Origin: Strongylocentrotus purpuratus | Lineage: Eukaryota > Echinodermata > Echinoidea > Camarodonta > Strongylocentrotidae | Length of the DNA stretch: 64,000 nucleotides | Assembly (NCBI RefSeq): GCF_000002235.5 | Contig: NW_022145610.1 | Span: forward strand, 33,668,807 to 33,732,806 | Direction: 5' to 3' | Shown: positions 1 through 15,200 of the stretch, in pieces | Layout: each line of letters opens with the position of its first letter | Position numbering within the stretch: the first letter of the stretch is position 1 | Notes under the pieces: generated by a model | What the model was told of the DNA's origin: nothing | Seen by the model: the letters and a program-made list of their open reading frames with translations, nothing else | Databases searched by the model: none | Program-made: the position numbers and the translations under genes

Positions 1-73
1 CTAACATACGAAACTAAATATTTGTTGGTGAATGGTACAATTTCATATCCGTCAATATAGATAATATACTCAC

Positions 74-226
74 GGCCTTAATCGTGACGTCATGATACTG
101 TTGATCACTAAATCCGGGTAGGATGAAGAGAATAGTGAAGACCTGAATGCTCATCTCACGCAATATACTAAGAATACCACAGATGGAGCTCAGTGTCGAG
201 TGTTTGTACATCAACACGCGCTGGAT
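74..226 (-). CDS. TRPA exon 24 (S3 region)
   Basis: 51 codons, phase 0 at both ends, acceptor ...ttgatcag and donor GTGAGT. Encodes [12 protein letters not shown], a charged S2-S3 link, then the hydrophobic stretch [14 protein letters not shown], which fits S3 of TRPA. It joins exon 23 directly in frame. Last exon visible; the S4-S5-pore-S6 exons must lie at lower coordinates outside the window. Confidence 0.78.
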
Positions 227-3200
227 CTGATCAAGAAAAAGAGAAAACAAGGACAAAAAACCCTGAAATAATTATTTTGAATCTTCCCTCCATAATGTAT
301 ACAAAATCACAACACTTATGATAGTCTTCGTAGAGTTTCTGTACATCTGTAGATACGCTTTATCAAAAGAGATAAATCATCTACAAAACACGATCAAAGA
401 AACATTTCTTCCTACGAAAATTTCCACAAACACTTATAATTAGCTATATTTTTTAAAACTGTTATTGAAAAAGAAAATCAAAGATATTGAAACAAGTATT
501 TAAACAAATATTATAACCTCAACATTAAAATCACAAGTTCTGAAGAATATGTAGATATGATAATTTAAGAGTCAAATATTACTTTCGTGGAGATCGAACT
601 AATTGCTGCCTCATGCCCTTGGCGCACCGCCAAACCGACCTCAAATACAACCGACAGATTCTTCGCCATTCTGTGTATAAGACCCCGTTCTCATTCACTT
701 CGTTGGAGCGGTCTAACTAAGACCCGTTCCTCAGGAGAAGTTCTTAGGTGAGTGAGAACGGTCAAGGTGGTCCAGGAAGTGGACTTCTGGACCGCTCTAG
801 AAGACCACCTCGGGAGGTGGTCTTGAGGAACGGGTCTTATTAAGAGCGGTTTGGACCGCTCTAACGTGCAATGTGAACGGAAGCGTACTTTGAACGGAAG
901 TGAGCTAGTGACGTTCCGTGCGAAACATGTAGTACGGTACATACGGTTTGTATTCCGCGCGCGAAAAAATTGACCTGCTGACCTGAGCTGCCATAGCAAC
1001 AAGACCACTTTGACTCGTGGAGCGGTTTGAGCCATAAAAAACTGCTCGGAGTGTGAACGCTCGCAAACCGTTCCTCAAGACCCGTTCCTCTGGAGCGGTC
1101 TAACTAAGACCACTTTCAAAGTGAGTGAGAACGGGGTCATACTCAGTACGGTGGATTCCATCCAAAACAAATTTGTCCCAAACATGACCCCTAAAAGAGT
1201 AAATTTCCGGTTCGTTCATATTAAAGTCCAAGTCCACTCCAAAAATATCCTTTGTTCAATAGAAGCAGAAAAATCAGACAAACCAATTAAAATATGTTTG
1301 AGTAAAATAAGGAAGTTATGAATTTTTGAAAAATTATGAAAAACTATGGAACAATTGATATCACTACACAGATTGCCAATTTGGTTATCAGTTTGTGACG
1401 TCATGTTTTAACTACTTATCAATTGCTTAATATAGTTCAATCCCATTAATTTCCCTTTTTATCCCCCAAAACTTGAATTCCCCATGCCTTGCCCAGGTTA
1501 TATGATTTGTATCATATTGCGTGCATGACATTTCACAAAATCTTTTATGAACTTTGAAGAATTGATACTATGTTCTGAATATTGTATATTCATAATTATT
1601 GATTTTTATATAAATAGTTTATCAAAATTCACCCTTTTCATGATTTAACTGGAAAAAAATTACTCTATATTAGTCCATCCACACAAAAACATATTACTAT
1701 CAATCTAACTTGGATGCTGGTGTTAAGAAATAAGATTCTTAGGGGGGGGGGGGGAATAGGAAATTTGTATTATCAATATAAAGAAAATATTTAGTGGATA
1801 GTGAGGACATGACGTCACGACTCACAATTGAGTTTCCAATTTGTCTTAGTATTTTCATTGTTCCATAGTTTTACATACTTTTTTAAAAATTCATAACTTT
1901 CTTATTAGTTTTCCGATGTTGCTCACACTTTTTTTGATTGGTTTTTCAGATTTTTCTGCTTCTATTAAGAGTAAGTTATGTTTGGAGTGGACTTAATTGC
2001 CCTTTAAGAGAGTTTAACGTTAGCCCATGGTTAGCCTTGTCGTTTCTTACAAATAGCACCAAGTAGATGACAGTCAGGGTGAGGATGATCCATATGCAAA
2101 CTATCCCAAAGAAGACCAGAGTGATCGAGTCCAAGTGGTCCTTCCATTTGGTCTGACCATCGGCCAACCAGGTGTAGTTGCTGCCGTCCCCAGAGGCCTG
2201 GACGTAGAAGGGTGGAGGGATGAAGAGACTGTGGCACGTTACGAGGATTAGGAGGGTGAGGATGTTCACTAAATTGATCCAGTATGTCAGGCGAGTGGCT
2301 TTATGTTTGTGTCTTAAGAACAAACGGACTACAGGGTGTTTCAACAATTCCTTACTCTCGTCCGTTTTGATCTGGAATAACATGTAAATAGATACTATTA
2401 GCCAACATCCACGTAAAAATACCAAAAATACAGGGTGGTTAAAAAGAAATCCTTACTCTGGTCTGATTTGATCTGGACATACACGTGGATTGCTTTAGCC
2501 AACAACAGTGCACAAATAAAACACAAATGTAAAAATGACAGTGCAGGTTCATTGCGGCAGGCGAGTGGCTTTCCGTTTTAACAGCAAGCTGACGACAGAC
2601 CAGGACGATTCAACAATGCCTTACTCTCATCCGAACTGATCGACGGTGGAAACTCGTTACATTGGGACCATGGAATTACCTTGTTATATCAGGCAGGCGC
2701 GGATCAAGATTTCTTAGGGGTTGGGGCCCATTTTTTTTCTTTTTGCTCCCGAAAATTTGAAAATCGCGCCGCCCGGAAATGCGCTCAGTGAGGGGGGGGG
2801 GGGGGCACTGATATAAGGTGTCCTGTTATATGAGAGCTTTTTCTACTGTATCACACATCAATGATTGGTAACGGATGGTACACCAAATTGACCAAATACC
2901 TTAGAATTTCCCATCTATAAAACCAGAACAAAATCACATTTAATTCCAATTTATAATACCATGAGTCGTAAAGGATGGTAATGTAAGCGGTATTCAGCGT
3001 TTGTCTCGTAGATCTCTGCACCCTTTTTCTGCGTTCCATCTTTTTCGAAATTGGTTGATACCTATGAGAATAAAAATACAAGCATGGAGTTAACGGTATT
3101 CGAATCTCTGCCACGGCACTAACGTCTTTTGGCAAGAAATTAATCTACATTTGCCAAACTTGACCCCGGTGAAGTAAATGGGTACCCGGCACTTACAGTT

Positions 3201-6200
3201 CAATGGGTACCCGACACTTACACTTCATTGGGAACGGACGTGTAATTTTTACTCTCTCCAGCCATCGCCCTTTTATTCACCCACCGAACCCTTACTCGAG
3301 CTTAAGCATTTCTGCTTCAAGGATTTTACTGGACTATAGAGGATATTCATATCTTAGAATCTCATTCCACACTAGAAGCAAGGTAAAGTATCGCGAATTT
3401 TTAAGGAAATGGCTAATTCCAGGGCTTTACGTTCATCTGTAAGCACAAACGGACCCGCCCAATCTCCAGACCCGCAAGGTGCAAATACTACAAGAGGTGC
3501 CAGCAAGCAAGGCCCAAGTGAGCCGCTACTTCGCCCGCAAGCGGAACCCGAATTGACACTCGCCGACATCCAGCGTTCGATAACCGCTAGCTCAGCTGCA
3601 GTATGCGGGAAACTGGACCTACTCACAGCAGAGGTGGCCTCCATCAAGCGTAGGCAAACCGAACTTGAGGATTCTGTTAGCATGAATTCCGATTTGGTTG
3701 CCAACCTTCAGCATGTAAAGCTCCCCGCGATTGAAAAGAAAATGGGGGAAAAAAAATCGCCGACCTCGAAGAGAAGATTGTCATAATGGAAATCTACAAT
3801 CGGCGCGCCAATCTTCTTTTTTACGGCGTTAATGAAACACCCGACGAAAAAGTACGCGACGTCTTGCAAAAGGTCTTCATACACCTCGGCATCAATGAAA
3901 GGGAAGCTAACGACATCACGATCGCGAACGCACACCGCCTACCAAGACGCAACAACGGAGCTACGCCTCATCAACCCGCCCACAAGCCCCGAATGCAATC
4001 ATCGCGAAGTTCGCTTACATGGAGGATCGTAACCGCCTACTCGCCGCTTTCGAAAACGGTCAGCGCCAAAGGATCCCCCACGATCGCGCCACGGCGTCAG
4101 TGAGAATCACAGTGCGCACAGACCTCCCCCCAGCTCTCAAAGCCAGGAGGGGAATGCTTGCCAAGATCGCTTACGACCTCTGGAAGCAAAAGGGAGTCTC
4201 CACTAAGATAATCGTTGTCGGAGCTTCAGTTGAACTCAAATGGAAGGAAAAAAACACCTCCGAGTGGAATAACCAGCAGGAGTAAGGTAAATCACCTCAG
4301 CATTGAACAAAAGTTACGATAATTATTCTTTACCTTCTCTGGAATGTGTTCTGTGTACTGTGTGATACATGTACATCTATTTTACCGTTTCAACTTAAAT
4401 TCTAAATTAAGTTTTGATTAACATGTATTACATGTAAACATACATGTAACCCGATACCGTAAGAAGGGTATCTCCCCCCCCCCAATTTTTTGTCTCCCTC
4501 CCTCTCTTTCTCTCTCTCTCTCTCTCTTCCTCTTTCTATTTCTTTCTCTTTCTCTCTCTTGCTTTTGCCTGAATTTTCTAAATTTCTTCTACGTGCGGTG
4601 GCTGAAAGGAGCCCATGAGTTTCTTGCACGTGTTCTATTACAAGTGCTAAGTAATGAATTTTCTTCTTTTTATTTCTTATCTGTGTTTTTTCTTGATCTT
4701 ATTTCCAATGAATGTATACGTATGTACAATTGATTTTAATTCTTTTTTTTTGTTCAAATAGGGCCAAAGCTAGCTGAAAAAATACCCACATCTGGTAGAC
4801 CCTTTCATTCATTTCTCACAAATTCCAACCAAAGTTCATTATTTTTAACTCCAACAGACTGTTCTGAATTAATTAGTATTGTCAATAATGTTAAGAATAA
4901 AAAAGTGCAGGTGCTGATGGCATAACTAATTTTCTTTTAAAAAAAGGAATCGGTGTGATTGCCCATCCTCTTGCTCATATTTTAAATTTATCTTTACTAA
5001 ATGGTATTGTACCTCAAAAAATGAAAATTGCTAAGGTGGATCCTATATTTAAATCTGATAGTAAAGATGACTCGGGTAATTATCGCCCAATTTCCTTGCT
5101 TTCGTCGTTTTCAAAAATCTTAGAAAAGCTTATATATACTCGTACCTTTAAATTCATAACTAAATTTAATATATTATCGTCATCACAATATGGTTTCCGA
5201 CGTAAACACTCCACAACTCATGCATTACTCATGTTCATTAATAAGATTGCATGTGCTATTGATAATATGTCCCATACTATTGGTATTTTCCTGGACTTCC
5301 CCAAAGCCTTCGACACAGTTAACCATGACATTCTCTTATATAAACTATCCCATTATGGGATCAGAGGGAAGGCCTTGGAGTGGTTCAGGAATTACCCCAC
5401 AGACAGAATGCAATATGTTAATTTAAACGATCATGACTCATGTCTACGACATATCACTTGTGGTGTCCCGCAAGGATCCCTCCTTGGTCCGCTCTTGTTT
5501 CTACTTTACATTAATGATTTCCAAACTTCCTCCCCCATTTTGTCATTCATACTTTTTGCCGATGATTCCAATATTTTCTTTACTCGTCCAAATCCAAATA
5601 TTATTGCTGACGTTGTAAACAATGAATTACTATCTGTTTTGGAGTGGATTAATGCCAATAAATTATCTCTTAATGTGACTAAAACGAACTATATGCTTTT
5701 CAGTAACTACATAACATCACTACCTGTAACATTTCCATTAATGACACAAACATTTTATTTGTTGAACACACAAAATTTCTTGGTCTTGTTATAGACTGTA
5801 AACTTAATTGGAAAATGCACGTTGGAAATGTATGTAAACTTTTATCACGAAATACTGGCGTCATCAACAGACTTAAACACTTATTTCCTCTTGATGTCCT
5901 GTTGAATCTATACTCCACCTTATTTTTCCCTTATTTAAATTACGGTATTTTAGCTTGCGGTAACTGCTCCAAGACTCAACTGCATAGTTTATTGGTCATT
6001 CAAAAAAGAGCCCTGAGAATAATTCACAATGTTGGTTTCCGGTCACATTCAAACATCTTATTTTTCAACAATAACCTTTTACATGTGTCTGATATATTTC
6101 TCTATAATTTGGGTATTTTTATGTATCAACTTACAACAAATGATTTGCCTGATTCGATTACTTCTCTTTTCACTAAGAACTTGGATATTCATTCATACCC

Positions 6201-9200
6201 TACCAGGAAAAGGAATGATTTTCACATCCCCCTTTTTACGCACTTCATTTTCTCAAAAAACAATTGTGTATACTGGTCCGTCTTTTTGGAACAATCTTCA
6301 TCCTGATTTACTTCACTCTTCTTCTATGCATCAATTTAAATATAAACTCAAGTTACATTTGTTGAATGCATACAATAATAATGATTATTAGACATTCCAT
6401 GTATAATGTTCTTTTTTCTAATAACGTGTACCATTTTACAATTCATTTTACAATTCATTTGCAATTTTAGGCGTTCTTTTGCCTGTGTGACATAAGTGAA
6501 TTTTTACAGGAAAGGAATAAATAATTCATGATTTCTATTGTTCGGTTTTTGTAAACGTTCAGGTGGTGCAAACATGTGTGGTAGAGATAGGTGCATACTC
6601 TGCTATTTATTGGCTCGTTACTCCTCTACGTTTTAATGCATTTCTTTTTCTTCTTTTTTCTTCTGTATCGTATTGTATTGAACTCGCAAACAATTACTGT
6701 CAAATTACTGCCGTCTTAATTTTAATTGTGTACCTCTCTATACAGTAAACATTTTCTGTCCCTGTTATTTTTCAAGTCTCCCAGGAACCTATTCTTTACA
6801 AGCTCTGCTTTTCTATAGGTTCCTGCACATTTCACAGTTTGTACTTTTGTCTGGGTTTCCTTTAAATGATATTGGTTGTCAAACAAATGTGATGATTACC
6901 TTGTCAATTAATATAATCATTTTTTTTTTAAATTATGAAACAATATGTATTTTTATGTATATTTTGTTATCCGTATTATTTCTGCATGTGAAATGTGAAA
7001 TCAATAAAACTCAAACTCAACAAAACTCAAACTCAGATCCCTTTAAATGCTCAAGTGCCATAATGGCAGCCATGCTAAAGCCGAGGTAATAATTGTGGAG
7101 CGCCAGGAGTGCAGTTTTACAGACGTGAGAGCTATACAATTACAAGAACCCATTTCATCATTATGACTATTATTGTTATTATTATTATCAAAGAGAAAAC
7201 TCACTCTAAAATGTGTACGATTTGCTTACCTCTGCAACTGTGGCACTACTTGTATCGTCATCTCCTTCGAAATTGGTTGATAACTATGAGAATAACAATA
7301 CAAGCATGGAGTTAACGGTATTCGAATCTCTGCCACGGCACTAACGTCTTTTGGCAAGAAATTAATCTACATTTGCCACACTTGACCCAGGTGAAGTAAA
7401 TGGGTACCCGGCAGGAATAAATTCTTTTAAATGCTCAAGTGCCATAATGGCAACCATGCTAAAGCCGAGGTAATAATTGTGGAGCGCCAGGAGTTCAGTT
7501 TTACAGACGTGAGAGCTATACAATTACAAGAACCCATTTCATCATTATGACTATTATTGTTTTTATTATTATCAAAGAGAAAACTCACTCTAAAATGTGT
7601 ACGATATGCTTACCTCTGCACCTGTGGCACTACTCGTATCTTCTTCCAAATTGGTTGATACCTATGAGAATAACAATACAAGCATGGAGTTAAAGGTATA
7701 GACAAGTTATGGAAACGCCCCCTCTTAAAAATGAAATGGAAGCTCTTATTATTAATCATGTGAAAGGATATGTTTTGACTAATACGTGATGATACAAATT
7801 TTGCCCGGAAGCCACTACTAATTGATATATTTGGTACATTATTATATCTATCTGGACCGGATAGATATTGCGCACGTGTCGCGTAGTCCCATATACATAT
7901 TTCTGTTTACAGTGCTTATAACTTTACCAAGACTTGGCAAATTTCTTATCATTCTGATGATTCCAGAATCTTGCAGTACACTCCAATACTTATATGCTAG
8001 ATGATCAACCTTTTCTGATCGATTCCACAACGTTTCTTTCACAATCCAATCGCATGACCAGAACTGGAACCTGTTTCACAAAGCCTTTTTTCAATGACAA
8101 ATGAAAAAAATTAGTGACAAATCTGCTGACAACCAATCAGAAGCAAGGATTTCAGTAGCTTATAACAAAAACAGTCATTTGTCACTAATGACAAGTTTTT
8201 TGCAAACCGCCCCCCTGGTCTTTACCTTTAAAGAGATATCAAAGTACAATCCGGATGTTCGTAATTCTGCAGTTTCATATAATACTCCAAGGTTCGTAAT
8301 TCCAAAATTACAATAGGGTTAAGTTTTGCAATTAAACCTGTTTCATTTTCGAACATTCCGAATATCGAAAATGAAAGTTTTGATCCATGAACCTTCGGAA
8401 TTATGAATCTTCGGAAATGACAAGTTACCTTGAAATCATTAACCCGATGTATTACTTCAAAAATTGCGCAAGATACTTTATTCTTCTTTTTTTGACATAA
8501 ATATTCAACCACACCTTGAAGAATGGCTTTAAAATGTTCAGGAAAAGCTACAGTTATTGTACCACTATTTTTGTTTAGTCGTTCGCACGAACACAATCAT
8601 TTAATAAAGGGTTTCTGATAAATTCTAATAATGTATCATATGGGTACTTATCGGTGATATTTTGGAACATAAACCAAGCATTCTCTTTCCTACCATGAAA
8701 AACTAAAACAGATGTTGTGGTCTAGTGGATAATTCACCTTACTGTGAACCACAGGGTACGGGGTTCGAATCCCTGCCACGACACTAACGTCCTTTGGCAA
8801 AAACATTAATCTACATTTGCCACACTTGACCGAGGTTAAGTAAAAACGAAATTCAAATCATTCATTTCCAAATTCCAACATCAATTAAAAACAATGTGTA
8901 AAAAACAGTCAATGGGCAATAAAAACATTATAAAACTATAACATTTCAATCAAACGATTAAGAAGATAAAAAACAACACAAGTATAGAATTCAATAAGAA
9001 ACAAGGTACAGACTACATCAACAAATATAAGAGGATAATTGGAAAATGGTAAACACAATGAAAGCCAGGTTTTTGGCTTGTCAGGGTGTGTTCACCTAGT
9101 TTGTGTATTTGTTTATTTTTATATTATTATTATAAAAAAATAGACATTGGTCAAATAATACATAAAAACAGAGAACATGAGCACATGAGAACATAAACAT

Positions 9201-12200
9201 GAAGAACATTATAAACAAAAAGACATATAAGAGCATCAAACAGTATGGTATGGTTCTTCAGGATAACTCAAGAAAAGATATTTAACAAATTAAAAGTAAT
9301 TGATATTAAACTGGTTACATTTTACATTATTATAAAAAAAAGTGGACCCGAATGTCTCAGAGAATATCTTGAATAATCATTATTTTATGTCCACCAAAGA
9401 AATTTGTTTACATTTCTTGTAGGATAACTATGAATCTGAGAATTTAAAGAAAATTCATTTTATCTCTCAGTCTGAAGGTTCGTCTGCTTCAAGCAACTTC
9501 TTTCTCTATTGCTACTTACGGAAGTGAGTCCTGGGCCATGACAAAGAATGACAGAAAGAGAGTTGATGCCTTTGAAATGTGATGCTATAGGAGGCTGTTG
9601 CAGGTGTCATGGAAAGATAAAAAAAAACAAATGTGTGGGTCCTGGAAAAGATTGGAACAGACTTGACCATCAGAAGGGGAATCATGGAAAGAAAACTTAA
9701 CTGTTTTGGGCAATTTGTTAGGAGATCTGAAGGTATCGAGAAGCAAATACTGCAAGGAGCAGTAGAAGGAAAACGGGGTAAGAGGCCGTCCACCAATATC
9801 TTGGACTGATGATATCAAGAAAGTGTCTGGACAAGGAATGAAAGGTGCAACACTAATGGCAGGTGAAAGAGTTGCATGACGTGCTCTCGTGAAGGCCACA
9901 GCAGCGCTTTACAGCGCCACCTGAAGTTGATGATGATGATGATGATATTAATTAAATATAAAGACAGAGTGTGGGTATTAAATCTTTGCATAGGGAAACA
10001 TATTTGTAGTTTGTTAATATATAATAACTAATAATAATAAGTGAACATAATTTTTTAAATAGTGGGGATGAGGGTGTCATATAACTTGAATTGGTACATA
10101 TACGTATTGCTTGTTTTGGTAATATAATTAATTTGTGTAAGTGTGTATAATAAGTGTTTCCCCAAACAGTAGTGCAGTAAAAAATAGTGGATAAAATAAA
10201 CGTATTATAAATATTAAAAATAAAACATATGCAGGTAAAATATTTTTCAATCGATACATAATTCCGACATAACGTGCAACATTTAAGCATACAGAAGAAA
10301 TATGGTCCTTCCAATTCAAGGATTCATTCAAAGTAACACCCCAAAAAAGTACGCTTTCACTTCTTTGCAAGAGTGTATTATCTATGTATATTTTTATGTT
10401 TCTAGGTACTTGATATCCTCTTTTATGAAAATATATATATTGCGTTTTATTGACATTTAATGATAAGTTATTATTGCACTTAAACCGAGACGATATTTTT
10501 AAAAGATTTTCATTTAAAAATTGAAGTTAAAGATCAATATCATTATGAGCGGATAGAATAGTTGTGTCATCGGCATATAACATCAAATCACATCCAGGGC
10601 AAGAGTTGGTAATGTCATTTATGTACGATAAAAATAATAAAGGTCCTAAAATAGATCCCTGAGGTACTCCTCAGTTTTTACGGTTTTAAAATATGATGTG
10701 CAATCATTCATATTGCTCCGATTGTCTCATTTTCGCTCGCGTGAACATTGCCAGCACAAACCACTGACCTCTACCTCCTAGACGGATCATCGCCCATTCC
10801 CATTCACTATACGTTACGTACTAAAAGGCTGTATTGTCTGACCGTTCATTAATATTCATGTTTTGGCTAAACTCGGCAAAATGTTTGCTTTTACTAAATG
10901 GAAAAATTACGATGGGGGGATTGGATGAAATGGACATAATGAACATAGCAGAAGTGATAATTGATAATTCATGCTTCTTATCCTTCGTGTGCTTGACCTA
11001 TAATCTTACAATCGCTTGGCAGACTGAGTCTAAAGTTCGACTTGTTTCACATGTGTATTATAGGCAATGGCGAGCTTGCAACCTATTTTGAAAAATTACG
11101 GTGGATGAACTTTCAAAAGTCAATGAGACATGAGGGCTCCAATGAAAGAGCTAGTGATAACGTACGTCGGGGTGGATGTGCTTTTCGTTTAAACAAAAAA
11201 TGAATTTTTAACGATTAAAAAAAAAAAACGTCCATAGGCTAACATGTTAGGCTGCTGACTCTGACGATAGGGGGCGTTGTGAAATGAGACTAAACGGAGC
11301 AATATGAAAAACAGAACATTGTTGTCCATTTAATAAGTAAGATTTCAAACCATTTAAAAGTTGTGCCTCTTAAACCATAATATTGCAATTTCCTTAATAA
11401 AAAAAAAGTAAAGAAAGCGAATCAAATGCCTTAGAAAAGTCCATAAAAAACCAATAACATGTTTATTATTATTAAAATGTTGTATTATTTTATCCTGTAT
11501 TTTAATTAAAGGCATGTCAGTAGAGTGGTTTGTTCGAAAACCATATGGACCATGAAATAAAACATAATATTTTGCTAAAAATCCATACAATCTATTATAA
11601 ACTAATCTTTCAATTATCTTGGAGAAACATGGCAAGATAGATATGGGTCGATAGTTCGAGAAGTCTGATGGGTCATCTTTTTTAAACACTGGTATTACCT
11701 TCGATATTTTTAATTTACTGGGTACATGGCCTGTTTGTAACCATAAATTACAAATATAAAGGAAGGGTTCAACAATGTATGGCAACGTGTATTTCACAGC
11801 ATTTGGACTAATACCATTTATATACCTCACTTAAGTAATCCAGCAATCTGATTGGTCGAAATTGCATTCATAAACTTTAACTGTTCCCGAAAATTCGCAG
11901 TAACCATGGTTAAAACAGTTCTAAAATTCCAATAACCATGGTTATTGGGGAAATAGGTCAGTCTCCATGGTTACCCCATAGGTTTACATGTTAAAAAATG
12001 GTTTGAGCGATCGAGGATACCGTACGTGTGCGAAGAATTAGTCGGTATTTTCATACAAGACAAGACAATTCCAAACAAGACAAAAATGGCTCAAGAATCT
12101 CTCCCAAGATTTCAACTTATCAAATGCAAGACTCGCTGACAGCAAGAACAACAAAAAGGGTACGTGAAATTATCCATAAACATGTTCGTTTAGTTGCTGA

Positions 12201-15200
12201 AAAAGCATAGACGTATAGACTCTAGACGAAAATAGATCTAGTTGTCAGGGTGTCTGATCGCGCACCCGATGTTGTGTGTTAAAATTATTCCCATAGAGAT
12301 TGTACGCAATGCAGTCTCTATGCAGCCTACGTGCATTCCGCGGCCATGCAAAAAAGGTCAAGTTTGTTTTTCAATTCGAGATTCAAACCTTTATAATCTG
12401 TTGTGATCCTGAAGGTGATACTCAATAAGTGAGGTGTCATATGAAAGCGCAGGTTCTTCTCCATATTCCCCACAGGGCCGGCCCACCCCCCAAATTGTAA
12501 AAATATCTTGCTTAGACTAGAATCTAGATCTAGTCTACTCTCAAAGATACACTCATAAAAAACAACCGTGCAGATAAACTAGAGAAAGGCCAAGGTGGTG
12601 TCATTAGTTGACTCTTTTGTTTTCGGCATATCAAAGTATTAATGACTGCTTTAATATTCGAGAAATAGTTGTTTTTATACGCTCTCGGGAAGGTTACAAT
12701 TGGGCTATTGCCCTCGGCACGCCTCGGTCAATAGCACAATTCTAACCTTCCGTTGAGCGTATAAAAACAACTATTTCTCTCAAAGCAGTCATTAATACTA
12801 TACTATTCCACAGCTTGTGCCATTATTATTACAGCTCATTATTATACAGTGAATTGTCTTTAAGAACATTAGAACCAACATCAATAAAAAAAACTCATTT
12901 ATTTTTTCAGCAATTTCTTGCGGTTCACTTAATGCACTCCCTGTATACATAAAAACAGTGGGTTTATTTACTGCAGTATTTTTTCTTCAAAGGACCTCAT
13001 TGATAATTGACCAACTTTTCTTCAAATTATTTTTGACTGCTTCAAATCTATCATGTTAATACTTTCTATTAAAACATCGTAAAATAATATTAACATCATT
13101 GCGACACCTTTTATATTTATTTTTTCTACTTTCACTAGGATTTTTAAAATATAATTGATATGATCTGTTTTTCTCTCTTATTAATTTTAATATTTCCAAG
13201 GCGGCCCATGGCTTTTTCGGCTTAATTCTTTTCCCACTTTGTGCAATTAGTAAAGGAAGATACATATTGTACAATTTCAATAAGTATACAGGAATAAATT
13301 ATATGCTTTTTCTGGATTTTGTTCATTTAAAACACTTGACCGATTAGTACTACTTAGGGCTTCAGATTTTTATCTCAATTTTTCAGTTGTGATTTTACGA
13401 TATGCATGTGAATTATTAGTATTTACACAAAGATTATCAATAGATTGAGAAATATTAAAAATAGGAAAATTAAAATACCTGAAAACATATTTGTATGAAA
13501 AAAAATTGTATAAATATTATCGATCAGTGAGGCGGAACGAGTATCAATTCGTGTTGGCTTATCAATAAGGGGGTAAAATCCGGCTGACAATATACCATTT
13601 ACAAATTCAGATACAATAGGACTACTTTTGTGCTTCAAAGTATCAACATTAAAATCACCAGTGATATATGAGTTTGAACTCTTTATATGGGGATCATTCA
13701 TAATTTTATCAAGGAATGATATAGATAATGAAAGATTAGATTTGGGCTGACGGTAAGTAAATATTACAAATATGTTTTTGGAGTGTTTGCATAAAATTTC
13801 GATGCCAAAAATTTCAACACCATCACACTGATCTGAAAAATCATGAATTTTCTAATGCAGGTCATCTCGTATGAAAAGTCCCACACCACCTCCACTACCA
13901 GTTTTCCTATCGGCGTGTATAAATGTTTAACCTTCAATACAATAAGGATATATTGCAGTTGGATTTATCCACGTTTCCGATATACCGATTACAGAAAACT
14001 GGAATTCCAAAGTACTAAGATAACTGTTAATACTATCAAAATTCCGCCCCAAACTTGTGGCATTTATGTGTAGCACACTAAATTGATTTATCTTTTGACA
14101 AGGGACAATCTGTTTAAAGTCGGGTTCAAGCAAATATTTTACATTGGGTATACAGTTAGGAGTGTCATCAGAATCATATTCAAAAGTATTGACATTCAGA
14201 CAATCATGAGTGCTGTTATTAAAAAGAGTAATATTTACAAATAATGTACGAAGGTCTGTATCATCGATTCCAGCAAAGGGCAGTTGGTGCAAAGAGGTTG
14301 AATCATCATTCTGAAATTCAGGAAGTGAAGTTCTAAAAGTATTATTATTTGGATGCATAAGAACACGTGACAAAGACAAAGAAGACTGATTCCAAAAATA
14401 CAGAAAAACAAAAAAACAAAAACAAACAAACTAACACGAGATGTGAGACTGCGTAAACTACAAAAGTAATGACAACAAGTACCCGGCAGGAATAAATTCC
14501 TTTAAATGCTCAAGTGCCATAATGGCAGCCATGCTAAAGCCGAGGTAATAATTATGGAGCGCCAGGAGTGCAGTTTTACAGACGTGAGAGCTATACAATT
14601 GCAAAAACCCATTTTATCATCATGACTATTATTGTTATTATTATTATCAAAGAGAAAACTCACTCTAAAATGTGTACTATTTTTAACCTGTGCAACTGTG
14701 GCACTACTCGTATCGTCATCTCCTTCGAAATTGGTTGAAACCTTTGAGAATAACAATACAAGCATGGATTTAACGGTATTCGAATCTCTGCCACGGAACT
14801 AAACGTGTTTTGGCAAGAAATGAATCGACATTTGCCAAACTTGACCCAAGTAAAGTAAATGGGTACCCGGCAGCAATAAATTCCTTTAAATGCTCAAGTG
14901 CCATAATGGCAACCATGCTAAAGCCGAGGTAATAATTGTGGAGCGCCAGGAGTTCAGTTTTACAGACGTGAGAGCTATACAATTACAAGAACCCATTTCA
15001 TCATTATGACTATTATTGTTATTATTATAATCAAAGAGAAAACTCACTCTAAAATGTGTACGATTTGCTTACCTGTGCAACTGTTGCACTACTCGTATCG
15101 TCATCTCCTTCGAAATTGGTTGATACCTATGAAAATAACAATACAAGCATGGATTTAAAGGTATTCGAATCTTTGCCACGGCACTAACGTCTTTTGGCAA

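Larger units (their letters stand above)
7025..7689 (-). repeat. Cassette-exon array, part 1 (two units of about 385 bp)
   Basis: Two tandem units, each holding on the minus strand: acceptor, mini-exon, donor GTAAGC, then intron with a SINE body (ccataatggcagccatgcta, gtggagcgccaggag). Same units as at 14480-16640. The left unit is cut by the LINE; the right end is cut at a TTAA by a short transposon. Confidence 0.85.

Noticed and set aside
691..1035. Open frame recurring in three places (also near 51108-51461 and 51432-51752)
   Set aside because: The frames lie within copies of one MITE, so the resemblance follows from nucleotide identity; composition and palindromic structure explain it.
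2855..2940. Possible alternative TRPA exon with VYHPLPII
   Set aside because: Its phase does not fit exon 14, exon 15 or the cassettes, and it aligns as a decayed copy of exon 22.
8709..8785. tRNA gene
   Set aside because: A- and B-box and acceptor stem are present, but the anticodon arm is not canonical and SINE body follows directly; it is a SINE head.
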